Part shown: positions 16,942 to 24,692 of the stretch, one piece after another | Layout: every line of letters starts with the position of its first letter | Numbering within the stretch: the first letter of the stretch is position 1 | Source of the DNA: Pseudomonas fluorescens | GTDB taxonomy: Bacteria > Pseudomonadota > Gammaproteobacteria > Pseudomonadales > Pseudomonadaceae | Length of the DNA stretch: 64,000 bases | Assembly (NCBI RefSeq): GCF_003732425.1 | Contig: NZ_MOBX01000016.1 | Location: 434,001-498,000 of the forward strand | Direction: 5' to 3' | Made by a program: the position numbers and the translations under genes | Notes under the pieces: model-generated | What the model was told of the DNA's origin: nothing | Database searches by the model: none | Seen by the model: the letters and a program-made list of their open reading frames with translations, nothing else

Positions 16942-18090
16942 TCAAGCCTTCGACAAATTCATTCTGTACCCCGCCCCCGGCACCCCTTCATGCAACGCAG
17001 CTTGAATATCCGCATACAAGGCATTCGCCTCGCCGGTAGTAATTGAGCGTGAACAATCACGCAGCACAACATGCAAAAGCACGTTCTCCTGTCCCGGTAA
17101 CATTCCGAGTCGCTCAATAGCCTGAACTGGTAAATCCGAACGCTGCCAACGCCCCTTGATTCGCATCTCCTCAATCCAGTTTGAGCAATCACCCGCCGCT
17201 TGCAACATCCTCTCGGTCAATACCTCTTCACTCAATCCCGGCGTTACCGCCAACGAGATATCGCGGGCAATCGACGGCAAACGAGATACCGCAGTCCACG
17301 GATCCAGATCATGCATCTGCGCCTGCACGCGAACATTCTGATCACGCAACAAACGAATATCAGGAATGCCTTTGCGCAACATCGTCAGGCGATCCAGCCC
17401 CATCCCAAGAGCGAGCCCGCCATGGCGCAGCGGATCAATCTGCAAACGCTGTAATAGCGACTTCGCGATACGCCCGCACTCCAGAACCTCGACCGGCGCG
17501 CCATCATTTAACACATTCACTTCAATTCCGCCCTCGGTGTAGTGATGGGGACTATCGCTATAAACCCAGGATTTTTCAGGAACGGCCGACTGCAGAATAT
17601 CGCCCACAAGACGCAGCAAATGCTCATGGGATGCCAGCTCCGGGTCGCCCAAAACCCAAATGTCCATTTGATGAGGCTCGGCACAGTGCCAGCGATCTCG
17701 GCTATCACGCCTGAAGGTGATACCCGGTGCCGCCAGCAAAATAGTTTGTCCCGGCTGACGAGCCTCGGCGGCCTGCTGAAGCGCCGCAGGAATCTGGCTC
17801 GTGGTCTGCGTTCGCAAAAGCGAATGCTCATCCACCCAACGTGTGTGCTCACTGCCGAGGGTAATTTCTGTCGGGTCGTAACCAAGCAAACCGTAGTTTT
17901 CTTCTGCAGACACAATCCTTGGCCCCACCTGCAACTGGGCTGGGGGCCAGCCCTTTTCTGCGAGTCCTTGAAGGACTTCATTGAGCAGTAGTCGGACTGC
18001 GTGGTCAGGTTGGTTTTTTTCGGTTAAGTCAGTCAGGAGTAAGGCTTGGTGGACAGATTCGTCTGTCAGGTATTTCTTTGATGTGTGCAC
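16942..18090 (-). CDS. Orphan phenylalanyl-tRNA-synthetase-like ligase (PheS core + FDX-ACB domain)
   Basis: Protein of 382 residues related to class II aminoacyl-tRNA synthetases. Residues about 60-255 form a PheRS-alpha-type catalytic core: LLRTQTTSQIPAAL (91-104, PheS-like), a motif-2 region AAPGITFRRDS (120-130) with HQMDIWVL (140-147), and motif 3 GMGLDRLTMLRKGIPDIR (229-246). Residues about 268-372 resemble the FDX-ACB anticodon-binding domain (LPSIARDISLAV). Bacterial PheRS is an alpha2-beta2 enzyme, so a single chain with both domains and no editing beta subunit is not housekeeping PheRS; its architecture resembles mitochondrial PheRS. It could be a resistance variant or could charge an amino acid onto a non-tRNA acceptor. 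The start is a GTG after AGGGGC. It diverges from a 33-residue peptide gene. Confidence 0.8.
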   Translation of the reverse strand: MHTSKKYLTDESVHQALLLTDLTEKNQPDHAVRLLLNEVLQGLAEKGWPPAQLQVGPRIVSAEENYGLLGYDPTEITLGSEHTRWVDEHSLLRTQTTSQIPAALQQAAEARQPGQTILLAAPGITFRRDSRDRWHCAEPHQMDIWVLGDPELASHEHLLRLVGDILQSAVPEKSWVYSDSPHHYTEGGIEVNVLNDGAPVEVLECGRIAKSLLQRLQIDPLRHGGLALGMGLDRLTMLRKGIPDIRLLRDQNVRVQAQMHDLDPWTAVSRLPSIARDISLAVTPGLSEEVLTERMLQAAGDCSNWIEEMRIKGRWQRSDLPVQAIERLGMLPGQENVLLHVVLRDCSRSITTGEANALYADIQAALHEGVPGAGYRMNLSKA

Positions 18091-18386
18091 TGTGTGCCCC
18101 TGTGTTCATGGTTGGCATGAGCCCCGAAAACAAAGCCCATAAATAAAACCTAACCAGACAAGACCTTTCACCACAATTGAAAAACCTTGAATTTACAACT
18201 TTCAGAATAGCCCTACAGACGCGATCTTCTTAAATAACCGAACCACCCATCTCTAAAAACAAGACATACGAATTGATTCTTAAAAAGCGAAAATAATTAT
18301 TTAAAATAATTACCAACTTATGCATTAATCCGCTCACCCCCATGCGACATGGGGGATCACAACAAAATCAAAAAAAGGAAAATCAA
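18091..18386. promoter_or_regulatory. AT-rich divergent promoter region
   Basis: The interval between the PheRS-like gene and the peptide gene becomes strongly AT-rich (about 18240-18330), unlike the flanking chromosome. It should carry both divergent promoters. No consensus -35/-10 pair was convincing. The only clear structure is the palindrome at 18337-18355. Confidence 0.5.
18337..18355 (+). promoter_or_regulatory. Perfect 8-bp inverted repeat upstream of the peptide gene
   Basis: CCCCCATG and CATGGGGG are separated by CGA, ending 31 bases before the peptide start codon. It could be a leader hairpin or an operator. No T tract follows, so it is not a terminator. Confidence 0.6.
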
Positions 18387-18488
18387 ATGCAAACTGAAAA
18401 AATCACAAAAGAAAATCTTAATCGAATCACTTCTGGCCCGGACAATTTTGGATGGGCACCGTTGGCTTGGGCGTATACCGAAGATTAA
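18387..18488 (+). CDS. 33-residue peptide, candidate precursor peptide
   Basis: Open frame of 33 codons with a good AAGGAA ribosome-binding site 6-8 bases before ATG. The N-terminal half (starting MQTEKITKENLN) is charged and leader-like. The C-terminal half is distinct: GPDNFGWAPLAWAYTED, with one Phe, two Trp, one Tyr and an acidic end, and no Cys. It is followed by an intercistronic hairpin and then a gene with an excellent ribosome-binding site. A short charged leader, an aromatic C-terminal core, an attenuating hairpin and a neighbouring ligase-like enzyme form the usual layout of ribosomally made modified peptides. I know of no named family. A regulatory leader peptide is the alternative. 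Confidence 0.6.
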   Translation: MQTEKITKENLNRITSGPDNFGWAPLAWAYTED

Positions 18489-18500
18489 TTGAAAGCACCG

Positions 18501-18522
18501 CGCGGCAACCGCCCTTGCCGCG
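18501..18522 (+). promoter_or_regulatory. Intercistronic hairpin between peptide gene and M29-like gene
   Basis: A perfect 8-bp stem CGCGGCAA/TTGCCGCG with a six-base loop begins 12 bases after the peptide stop. No T run follows, so it probably acts as a partial terminator or an RNA-stability element that lowers downstream expression relative to the peptide. Confidence 0.6.
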
Positions 18523-18545
18523 TACTTCAGAAAAAGGAGGGTTTT

Positions 18546-19482
18546 ATGGCACCGCCAGATATAGCGTCGACGCTCTTCAATCATGAAGAATTTTCGATTA
18601 TCGCCGACTCGAATGAGTTCCTCAGAGAATGCGAGCTTTTGGGATTCGCAACGGCCAATATTGCTCAATTAGAGGTATTTCCAAAAAACAGCATCGTTTT
18701 TTCTTTCAGTAATGAAGCTGCAAAAATGACATTTGAGATCGCCAAAAAACAGAGCGAAAAAAATCATTTTCTGCGCGACCCAAGTATTTGAGCCATCCTT
18801 AGCCGCGGCACTTTACAGCCTAGAGCTTCTGATGGACAGCGACTTTCAGCAATCACTCTGCTCGCAGCGAGATGTATTGAATATGCTTAACTCCTACCAG
18901 ACGTTTTCGTTGTCTGGTAACGATTCCAATGCAGAAGTATCTATTCTTCCCCATGCACAGCCTTATGCATTGCTTGGCGAAGATGTGACCGAGAACTTCG
19001 TGCAGTCCGTCGCAGAATTCTTTGAGGTTCATTACGCACACATGAACCCTTTAGAGCCCTGCCCTTTTATATTTTCAGGCACGTTAAATATTTCTGGAAT
19101 ACTGACTGTACTTAGAAAGCCTAATCCCGAATTACCTGCCGGTCTAAAAACATCTCTAAAATGGCTAAGCGATCGAATATCAAACGAAGAGGCTTCGCTC
19201 ACAATAAAAGAAAACAACATAACTTCATTAAAAATAAATAATGAAAAACATATAAAACTTCTGGATCTCGCTGCTGGCAAACGCGGACTGAAACTTACGG
19301 AATTTGCCATCGGCGTTAACGATTCCATCTCGAACAAAATTGATTACAAAATCAACTCCCAGATGAATGAGGGTATCAGTGGTATTCATTTAGCTATTGG
19401 TGATGGTTCCTCTGGCTACCACATAGACTTTCTTAGCCCATCCGTGAGCGTCCATCCAATACACTCGTTTGCATGCGCCTAA
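18546..19482 (+). pseudogene. M29-like metalloprotein, reading frame broken by a +1 shift
   Basis: The gene starts at ATG 18546 behind an AAGGAGG site but its frame ends at 18791. The rest continues in the +1 frame (open from 18733 to 19482). Removing one A from the seven-A run at 18757-18763 fuses both into a protein of about 311 residues (...KKQSEKIIFCATQVFEPSL...). The C-terminal part resembles thermophilic aminopeptidase M29 / NicX-type metalloproteins: LTEFAIGVN, then NEGISGIHLAIGDG and a closing YHIDFLSP, supplying Glu and the H and HxD metal ligands. The break may be a real mutation, a phase-variable tract, programmed shifting or a sequencing error. It lies downstream of the peptide gene and could process its product. 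Confidence 0.6.
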
Positions 19483-19483
19483 C

Positions 19484-19577
19484 CTGTAGGAGCCGAGCTT
19501 GCTCGCGATAGCGTAGTGTCAGTCGATATATTCGTCGGCTGAAACACCGCTATCGCGAGCAGGCTCACTCCTACAGT
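19484..19577. repeat. REP pair (REPIN), TGTAGGAG type
   Basis: The arms are TGTAGGAGCCGAGCTTGCTC (variant) and GCGAGCAGGCTCACTCCTACA, lying between the convergent M29-like and acetyl-CoA hydrolase genes. The stretch reading GATAGCGTAGTGTCAGTCGA inside it also occurs inside the repeat at 16845-16935. Confidence 0.85.
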
Positions 19578-19594
19578 TGTTTTGGGTCCGGTAG

Positions 19595-21517
19595 TTATTG
19601 TGCGGTGGCTTTAAGGCCGGTGAGCAGTAATCGCTGAAAGAGGTCTTCTTTCAGGCCTTCCGGGTTTGTGAGTTGCATGCGTTCGAGGTGTTCGGGATAC
19701 AGCGAAGCCTCCGGCGCATCGAGGGCTGCCTTGCCCAGTTCCAGAATCTCAGTGAGTTTGAATTTGCTCTTCAGCCAGTTCAGCGCCCGCAGCAAATCCC
19801 GTTCGATCGCGGTGAAATCGCAGCCCAGCGGATACTCCGGAAACAGGTTCGGATGCCGCGCGGCGATCGCCTGCAAACGTTGGGGCGTGTTGTCGGCGAA
19901 GCGTGGGTCGAGACGGAAATTCTTTGGCAGTTTGCCGACTTTTTGCGCTTGCTCGATCAGGCCCTGCTGAAAGCGGGAGTCGCTGATGTTCAGCAGCGAT
20001 TCAATGACGACCGCGTCGGATTTACCGCGCAGATCGGCAATGCCGTACTCGGTCACGACGATGTCACGCAGATGCCGTGGGATCGTGCAGTGACCGTATT
20101 CCCAGACGATGTTGGAACTGACATCGCCCCCGGATTCACGCCAGCTGCGCAGAATCAGAATCGACCGCGCATCGTGCAACGCATGCCCCTGCGCCACGAA
20201 GTTGTACTGCCCGCCGACTCCGCTGAGCACCCGTCCGTCATCTAGCTGATCCGCGACGCCCGCGCCCAGCAACGTCATGGTGAACACGGTGTTGATGAAC
20301 CGTGCATCAAGGCGCTGCAAGCGCTTCAATTCTTCCTGCCCGTACAGCTCGTTGATGTAGCTGATGCGGGTCATGTTGAATTCGAGACGTTTGCTCTGCG
20401 GTAACTCGCGCAGGCGCTCATAAAAACTGCGCGGGCCAAGGAAGAAACCGCCATGCACCGAGATGCCGTCAGTCTGCGCGGCCTCATCGAGGGTGCCAGC
20501 ATTGGCCTGTTCCTGCGTCTGCACGTCGGGATAGACCTTGCGCCGGATAATCCCGGCGTCCGCCAGCACCAGCAGACCGTTGACGAACATTTCACTGCAG
20601 CCATACAGGCCCTTGGCGAACGGCGCGGTGCCACCCTCCCGTTCGATCAACTGCGCCCACTGACTGAGATTGATGTCATCGAGCAATGCTGAGTATCCGG
20701 CGTTATCTGCCTGACGTGCGAGCAGTGCGGCGGTCAGCGCATCGCCCATCGAGCCGATGCCGATCTGCAACGTACCGCCGTCGCGCACCAGCGTACTCGC
20801 GTGCAAACCAATGAAATGATCCTGAAACCCCACTGGCATGTTCGGCGTGGAAAACAGCGTGCTGCTGTCCTTCGCGTCGATCAGCAGGTCGAAGGTGTCG
20901 ATATCAACTTCGGCGTCACCGGGCATGTACGGCAGATCGGTGTGCACCTGGCCGACCAGCAAAATGGTTTCCCCGGCGTCGCGGCGCTTGGCGATCATCG
21001 GCAACAGGTCGAGGGTGATGTCCGGGTTACAGCTCAGGCTCAGACGGTCCGGGTGTTCACTGCTGCTGGCCAGCAGTTGCGCCACCAGATTCAGACCGGC
21101 CGCGTTGATGTCGCGGGCGGCGTGGCTGTAGTTGCTGCTGACGTAATCCTGCTGGGCCGGCGCGCTGTTGAGCAGGCTGCCGGGCTGCATGAAAAACTGC
21201 TCGATACGGATGTTGGCGGGCAGGCTGTCACGGTGCAGATCGGCGAGGAAATCAAATTCCGGGTAATCACCGAAGACGCGCTCGACGAAGGGTTCGATGA
21301 AGCGCTTCTGCAAACCATCGCCCAGCGTCGGACGGCCCAGGCACAGGGCGGTGTAGATCGTCAGGTAGCGCTCGGGCAGGGCTTTGATCCGCCGGTACAG
21401 CGCGTTGACGAAGTGATTGGGTTTGCCCAGGCCCAGCGGCATGCCCATGTGGATATGCGCCGGCAACCGCGCCAGCACGTCGTCCACTGCCTGTTCGATC
21501 GAACACAACTGCACCAT
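19595..21517 (-). CDS. Acetyl-CoA hydrolase/transferase family protein
   Basis: Protein of 640 residues. The start is set at ATG 21517 behind AGGAGG; the frame is open a further 21 codons upstream without support. It belongs to the acetyl-CoA hydrolase/CoA-transferase family (Cat1-like): an N-terminal PxxxxMGMPLGLGKPNHF region, a central GTLQIGIGSMGDAL motif, and a C-terminal part with VSGVGGQYNFVAQGHAL and VVTEYGIADLRGKSD, the two most conserved stretches of these enzymes. It is about 100 residues longer than standard Cat1. The likely reaction is CoA transfer between short acyl groups and acetate or hydrolysis of acyl-CoA. It stands alone between two accessory segments. Confidence 0.88.
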   Translation of the reverse strand: MVQLCSIEQAVDDVLARLPAHIHMGMPLGLGKPNHFVNALYRRIKALPERYLTIYTALCLGRPTLGDGLQKRFIEPFVERVFGDYPEFDFLADLHRDSLPANIRIEQFFMQPGSLLNSAPAQQDYVSSNYSHAARDINAAGLNLVAQLLASSSEHPDRLSLSCNPDITLDLLPMIAKRRDAGETILLVGQVHTDLPYMPGDAEVDIDTFDLLIDAKDSSTLFSTPNMPVGFQDHFIGLHASTLVRDGGTLQIGIGSMGDALTAALLARQADNAGYSALLDDINLSQWAQLIEREGGTAPFAKGLYGCSEMFVNGLLVLADAGIIRRKVYPDVQTQEQANAGTLDEAAQTDGISVHGGFFLGPRSFYERLRELPQSKRLEFNMTRISYINELYGQEELKRLQRLDARFINTVFTMTLLGAGVADQLDDGRVLSGVGGQYNFVAQGHALHDARSILILRSWRESGGDVSSNIVWEYGHCTIPRHLRDIVVTEYGIADLRGKSDAVVIESLLNISDSRFQQGLIEQAQKVGKLPKNFRLDPRFADNTPQRLQAIAARHPNLFPEYPLGCDFTAIERDLLRALNWLKSKFKLTEILELGKAALDAPEASLYPEHLERMQLTNPEGLKEDLFQRLLLTGLKATAQ

Positions 21518-21819
21518 CTGAAGCCTCCTGCCCGTTCCGTGAATAGGGGTACGACCGAGATTGCCGGTTGTTTGCTGCAATGAACAGCCCTGTATTTGCT
21601 TTGAGGATTGGAAGGTTCATATCAAGCAGCGTGTTACGAGCACTTTTTACTGCGACAACCGGACATACCTTCGAAAGGCGAGATAAAAAACCTCTCAAAT
21701 GTAACGAGACATAACTATCGAATAGAAAAATATTCATAAAAATCAAAAGTTTGAAAATGGTCTTAAGAGATTTTTCCACGACTATTATCTTTTGTGGATC
21801 CAATTTTTGCTTGGGATGG

Positions 21820-21849
21820 TTGACCATTCTCATGGCTAATAGCTATCGT
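21820..21849 (+). promoter_or_regulatory. Sigma-70-type promoter of the defence-like island
   Basis: TTGACC and TATCGT are separated by 18 bases. The predicted start falls near 21856-21860, about 20 bases before the first ATG of the island, just ahead of the palindrome at 21863. The -10 box is weak (4 of 6). Confidence 0.45.
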
Positions 21850-21862
21850 ATGGCCAACGACA

Positions 21863-21876
21863 CAACAATTTTGTTG
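21863..21876 (+). promoter_or_regulatory. Palindrome CAACAA-TT-TTGTTG at the island start
   Basis: A perfect inverted repeat with 6-base arms ends one base before the first ATG of the island and overlaps the predicted transcription start. It occupies the place of the ribosome-binding site, which is otherwise missing. It is a candidate operator for the XRE protein encoded by the second gene, or a hairpin limiting translation. Confidence 0.5.
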
Positions 21877-21877
21877 C

Positions 21878-22336
21878 ATGATGATCCCAACTCTAGTAAA
21901 TCCTCATTCAAGCCCTTGGGCGGTCCTCCCGGCCGGAATCCATGCTGCATCACTCCGAGAAATCGAGGATGTATTCACCTCGAATGCAAAGCGGAGGCGC
22001 CTTTTCGCCGGACTAAGGCTGGCCTGCATTGCACTGCGAGATGCCGGATGTAAGAAGCTGTATGTCGACGGGAGTTTTGTGACGGCCAAACCCATCCCTG
22101 GAGACTACGACATCTGCTGGGAGCCTGCCGATGTAGACCCGAACCGCTTAGATCCTGTGTTCCTCGATTTCGAGGACAAAAGACGGAATCAGAAGCTGAA
22201 GTATGGCGGTGAATTTTTTCCGTTCACTTGGCAGGTCGAACCGGGAAAAACTTACTTCGAATATTTTCAGAACGATAGGTTTACAGGGCAGCCGAAAGGC
22301 ATTCTATCCATCGATTTGACTTGCGAGCCCCTTTAA
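21878..22336 (+). CDS. DUF6932 family protein, nucleotidyltransferase-like
   Basis: Protein of 152 residues. The segment LYVDGSFVTAKPIPGDYDIC (61-80) has the GS-x9-DxD arrangement of the polymerase-beta-type nucleotidyltransferase fold (Gly65-Ser66, Asp76, Asp78), as in DUF6932 proteins. Such proteins often stand next to XRE/ImmA genes in defence or toxin-antitoxin loci, and one role considered for related folds is toxic NMP transfer. No ribosome-binding site is visible; a palindrome lies in its place. The stop codon overlaps an ATG of the next frame, so the two genes are probably co-transcribed. Confidence 0.65.
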   Translation: MMIPTLVNPHSSPWAVLPAGIHAASLREIEDVFTSNAKRRRLFAGLRLACIALRDAGCKKLYVDGSFVTAKPIPGDYDICWEPADVDPNRLDPVFLDFEDKRRNQKLKYGGEFFPFTWQVEPGKTYFEYFQNDRFTGQPKGILSIDLTCEPL

Positions 22337-22353
22337 TGAGGGAGAGCACGAGC

Positions 22354-23613
22354 ATGATATACAACGAAAGACAATATGCATCCTCACAAAAGCAGCTTGA
22401 AAATTTATCCGCTGCTCTAGGAAGTTTTCAGCCATCTGGACTCGAATGGTTGGACTCCGCTCAAGCTAGAGCCATTGAGTCTCAGATCAGGGAAATCAGG
22501 TCGGAAATCCGAGAGTATGAGCTTATAAAGGAAGGAAAGGTTTCCTACTCCGAGTGCTCCGGACTTTCTGAGCTACCAAAAGCCCTGATAACTGCACGCA
22601 TCGCTTCAGGCATGAACCAAAAAGACTTAGCTGACAAACTAAAGTTATCTGTTCAGCAGATTCAAAGGTATGAAGCTTCAAATTACATGGCAGCTAGTCT
22701 CTCGAGACTTATAAGCATTGCAGAAATTTTAAATGTAAAAATCAAAGAATCTTGGACTGGCGCAAAAGCAAATGATGCCAGTACCGTTTACAGCTGGAGC
22801 AACACTGAAAATATAGACTGGGAAATGTTCCCAGCGAAAGAAATGATCAAAAGAGGATGGATAGCCAACAGCACTGGAGCTGGAAAAACAGAATTAGTGA
22901 GATCTTACTTCTTAGGTAATGGAGGAAAAAACTCACCGGTTCTACATAGAAAAAAATTCCATGGCGAAAATAAGCCTAATGAATATTCTCTCTTGGCTTG
23001 GCAAGCTCGCGTTCTGGAAAAGGCTAGAGGAAAAATTGAATCTGGCGACATTAACGAATACGAGCACACTGATACATGGTTGAAAGATCTAGCAAGATTA
23101 ACAACTAGAAATGATGCCCCCCTTGCAGCTCGGGATTTTTTGGCTAAAAAGGGCATTGTCCTAATTGTTGAACGTCACCTTCCTGGCACTTACTTAGATG
23201 GTGCTGCGATGACGCTCGAAACGGGCAATCCGGTAGTTGCCATGACGATACGACATGATCGTCTAGATAATTTCTGGTTCGTTCTTTTTCATGAGCTTGC
23301 CCATGTATCACTTCACCTATTTGATTCATTACAAATGGATTTTTTCGACGAAGAAAGCAAAGACCAGGGAGATAATGTAGAAAAAGAAGCTGATGATTTT
23401 GCCTTAGAGTCTCTGATATGTAGCAAATCTTGGGACAGCTGCATTTCAAGATTCGCAATGACAAACGAATCAATATTACAAGATGCCAAACGGCTGGATA
23501 TCCATCCTAGCATCATTGCTGGAAGGATAAGAAAAGAGAGCGGGAACTACAGCATCTTCTCGGATTTACTCGGCCAAGGAAAAGTTAGACCTTGCTTTGA
23601 GGAAGAAATATGA
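22354..23613 (+). CDS. XRE helix-turn-helix / ImmA-IrrE metallopeptidase fusion
   Basis: Protein of 419 residues. An N-terminal coiled-coil region (about 38-60) is followed by an XRE helix-turn-helix at 76-130 (GMNQKDLADKLKLSVQQIQR) and an ImmA/IrrE zinc-peptidase domain with FHELAHVSLH (HELAH at 313-317). In phage and ICE switches ImmA cleaves the repressor ImmR; here regulator and protease are one chain. This suggests a sensor that represses its own operon until activated. The start ATG follows GGGAGAG; upstream ATG and TTG codons lack such a site. The 3' end overlaps the Beta gene by four bases (ATGA). Base composition is clearly AT-rich. Confidence 0.85.
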   Translation: MIYNERQYASSQKQLENLSAALGSFQPSGLEWLDSAQARAIESQIREIRSEIREYELIKEGKVSYSECSGLSELPKALITARIASGMNQKDLADKLKLSVQQIQRYEASNYMAASLSRLISIAEILNVKIKESWTGAKANDASTVYSWSNTENIDWEMFPAKEMIKRGWIANSTGAGKTELVRSYFLGNGGKNSPVLHRKKFHGENKPNEYSLLAWQARVLEKARGKIESGDINEYEHTDTWLKDLARLTTRNDAPLAARDFLAKKGIVLIVERHLPGTYLDGAAMTLETGNPVVAMTIRHDRLDNFWFVLFHELAHVSLHLFDSLQMDFFDEESKDQGDNVEKEADDFALESLICSKSWDSCISRFAMTNESILQDAKRLDIHPSIIAGRIRKESGNYSIFSDLLGQGKVRPCFEEEI

Positions 23614-24692
23614 AATTTAACAAACAAAAATACGTCCCTGTATTGAAGTGGCGCCAAGGTGAATACCAAGCACTTTTCCTACTTAAGGATGAAATCAAAG
23701 ATTGCGTTGTCCCGCTAATCGTCATCCCTCCTCGCGAGTATGATTTCGAGGAACAACGAATGAAAAAAACCATTCATGAGCACGTGGAAACTTTTCCCAA
23801 ACGCCTCAAACAAAAATGGTCAACGCGATTGGCAATGGTCGATATCCATGAATCCCTAGAAAATGAAAAAATGGATGATGGAAGGCAGGTAGCGGATTTT
23901 GTTCTTCAAGAAGCCGCAGCAATAAGTTGTAAGGTGATACCCGTTATCGGCTTAACAAAAAGTCCGGGGTATTTAGCTAGCGTACGAAGTTTTGTCTCTG
24001 CACATGGTTGTGGCGTAGCGCTCAGGGTGAAGCTGGCAGAACTTAACCTGCCGAATATAGACAATGATATTTCAAAGCTTCTACGGTCTCTTGAAGTATC
24101 TTGGAGCAGCGTCGATCTAATCATTGATCTTGGCGATCCAGGAAATTTCCAACCTTACCCAATATTTGCAAAAATAATCTCAGAAGCAACAGCAAAGATC
24201 GGTGGCTACAACCTTTCGAGATCAATTACCTTAGTAGGTACTTCTTTAAATCTTACCGTAGTAAAAAAACCTGGAGCAACTCAAATTCGACATGAGTGGC
24301 CCCTTTATAAAGCGTTCCGTATAGAGCTCGAAAAAAACGAGCTCACCCCAAATTTTGGAGATTATACAATCGAGTCTCCGGATTTCGCAGACAGTGTAGA
24401 TATGCGCATGATGAAACCAGGAGGAAAAATAGTATATACGACAGCAGATTCTTGGCTTATTCCAAAAGGCGGATCCTTTAGAGATAATAACTCTCAAATG
24501 ATTGGGCACTGCGCCGCAATCATCTCATCTGGACACTATATGACAAGAGCGTTTAGCTCTGGCGACGAACGAATCGAAGATACTGCTAAAAAAATTAACA
24601 ATTGCGGAAATCTAACCACTTGGAAATTCGTCGGAGTAAACCATCACATCACATATATTGTACGCCAGCTCGCCAATCAGTACGCAACATGA
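23610..24692 (+). CDS. Beta family protein (T4 Beta-protein-like)
   Basis: Protein of 360 residues starting MKFNKQKYVPVLKWRQGEYQAL, the typical opening of the phage Beta protein family. PLIVIPP near residue 35, a central DLIIDLGD, and a closing GHYMTRAFSSGD segment also fit. The function of the family is not established; members occur in phages and in bacterial defence or toxin loci. It is translationally coupled to the XRE-ImmA gene (4-base overlap). Its 3' end overlaps that of the convergent sce7726 gene by 44 bases. Confidence 0.75.
   Translation: MKFNKQKYVPVLKWRQGEYQALFLLKDEIKDCVVPLIVIPPREYDFEEQRMKKTIHEHVETFPKRLKQKWSTRLAMVDIHESLENEKMDDGRQVADFVLQEAAAISCKVIPVIGLTKSPGYLASVRSFVSAHGCGVALRVKLAELNLPNIDNDISKLLRSLEVSWSSVDLIIDLGDPGNFQPYPIFAKIISEATAKIGGYNLSRSITLVGTSLNLTVVKKPGATQIRHEWPLYKAFRIELEKNELTPNFGDYTIESPDFADSVDMRMMKPGGKIVYTTADSWLIPKGGSFRDNNSQMIGHCAAIISSGHYMTRAFSSGDERIEDTAKKINNCGNLTTWKFVGVNHHITYIVRQLANQYAT

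Noticed and set aside
18387..18488. Attenuator leader peptide for the PheRS-like gene
   Set aside because: The peptide gene is on the opposite strand to the PheRS-like gene and has only one Phe, so classical attenuation does not fit.
22861..22899. P-loop in the XRE-ImmA protein (STGAGKT)
   Set aside because: The glycine needed at the start of a Walker A motif is absent, and the region lies in the linker, so ATP binding is not supported.
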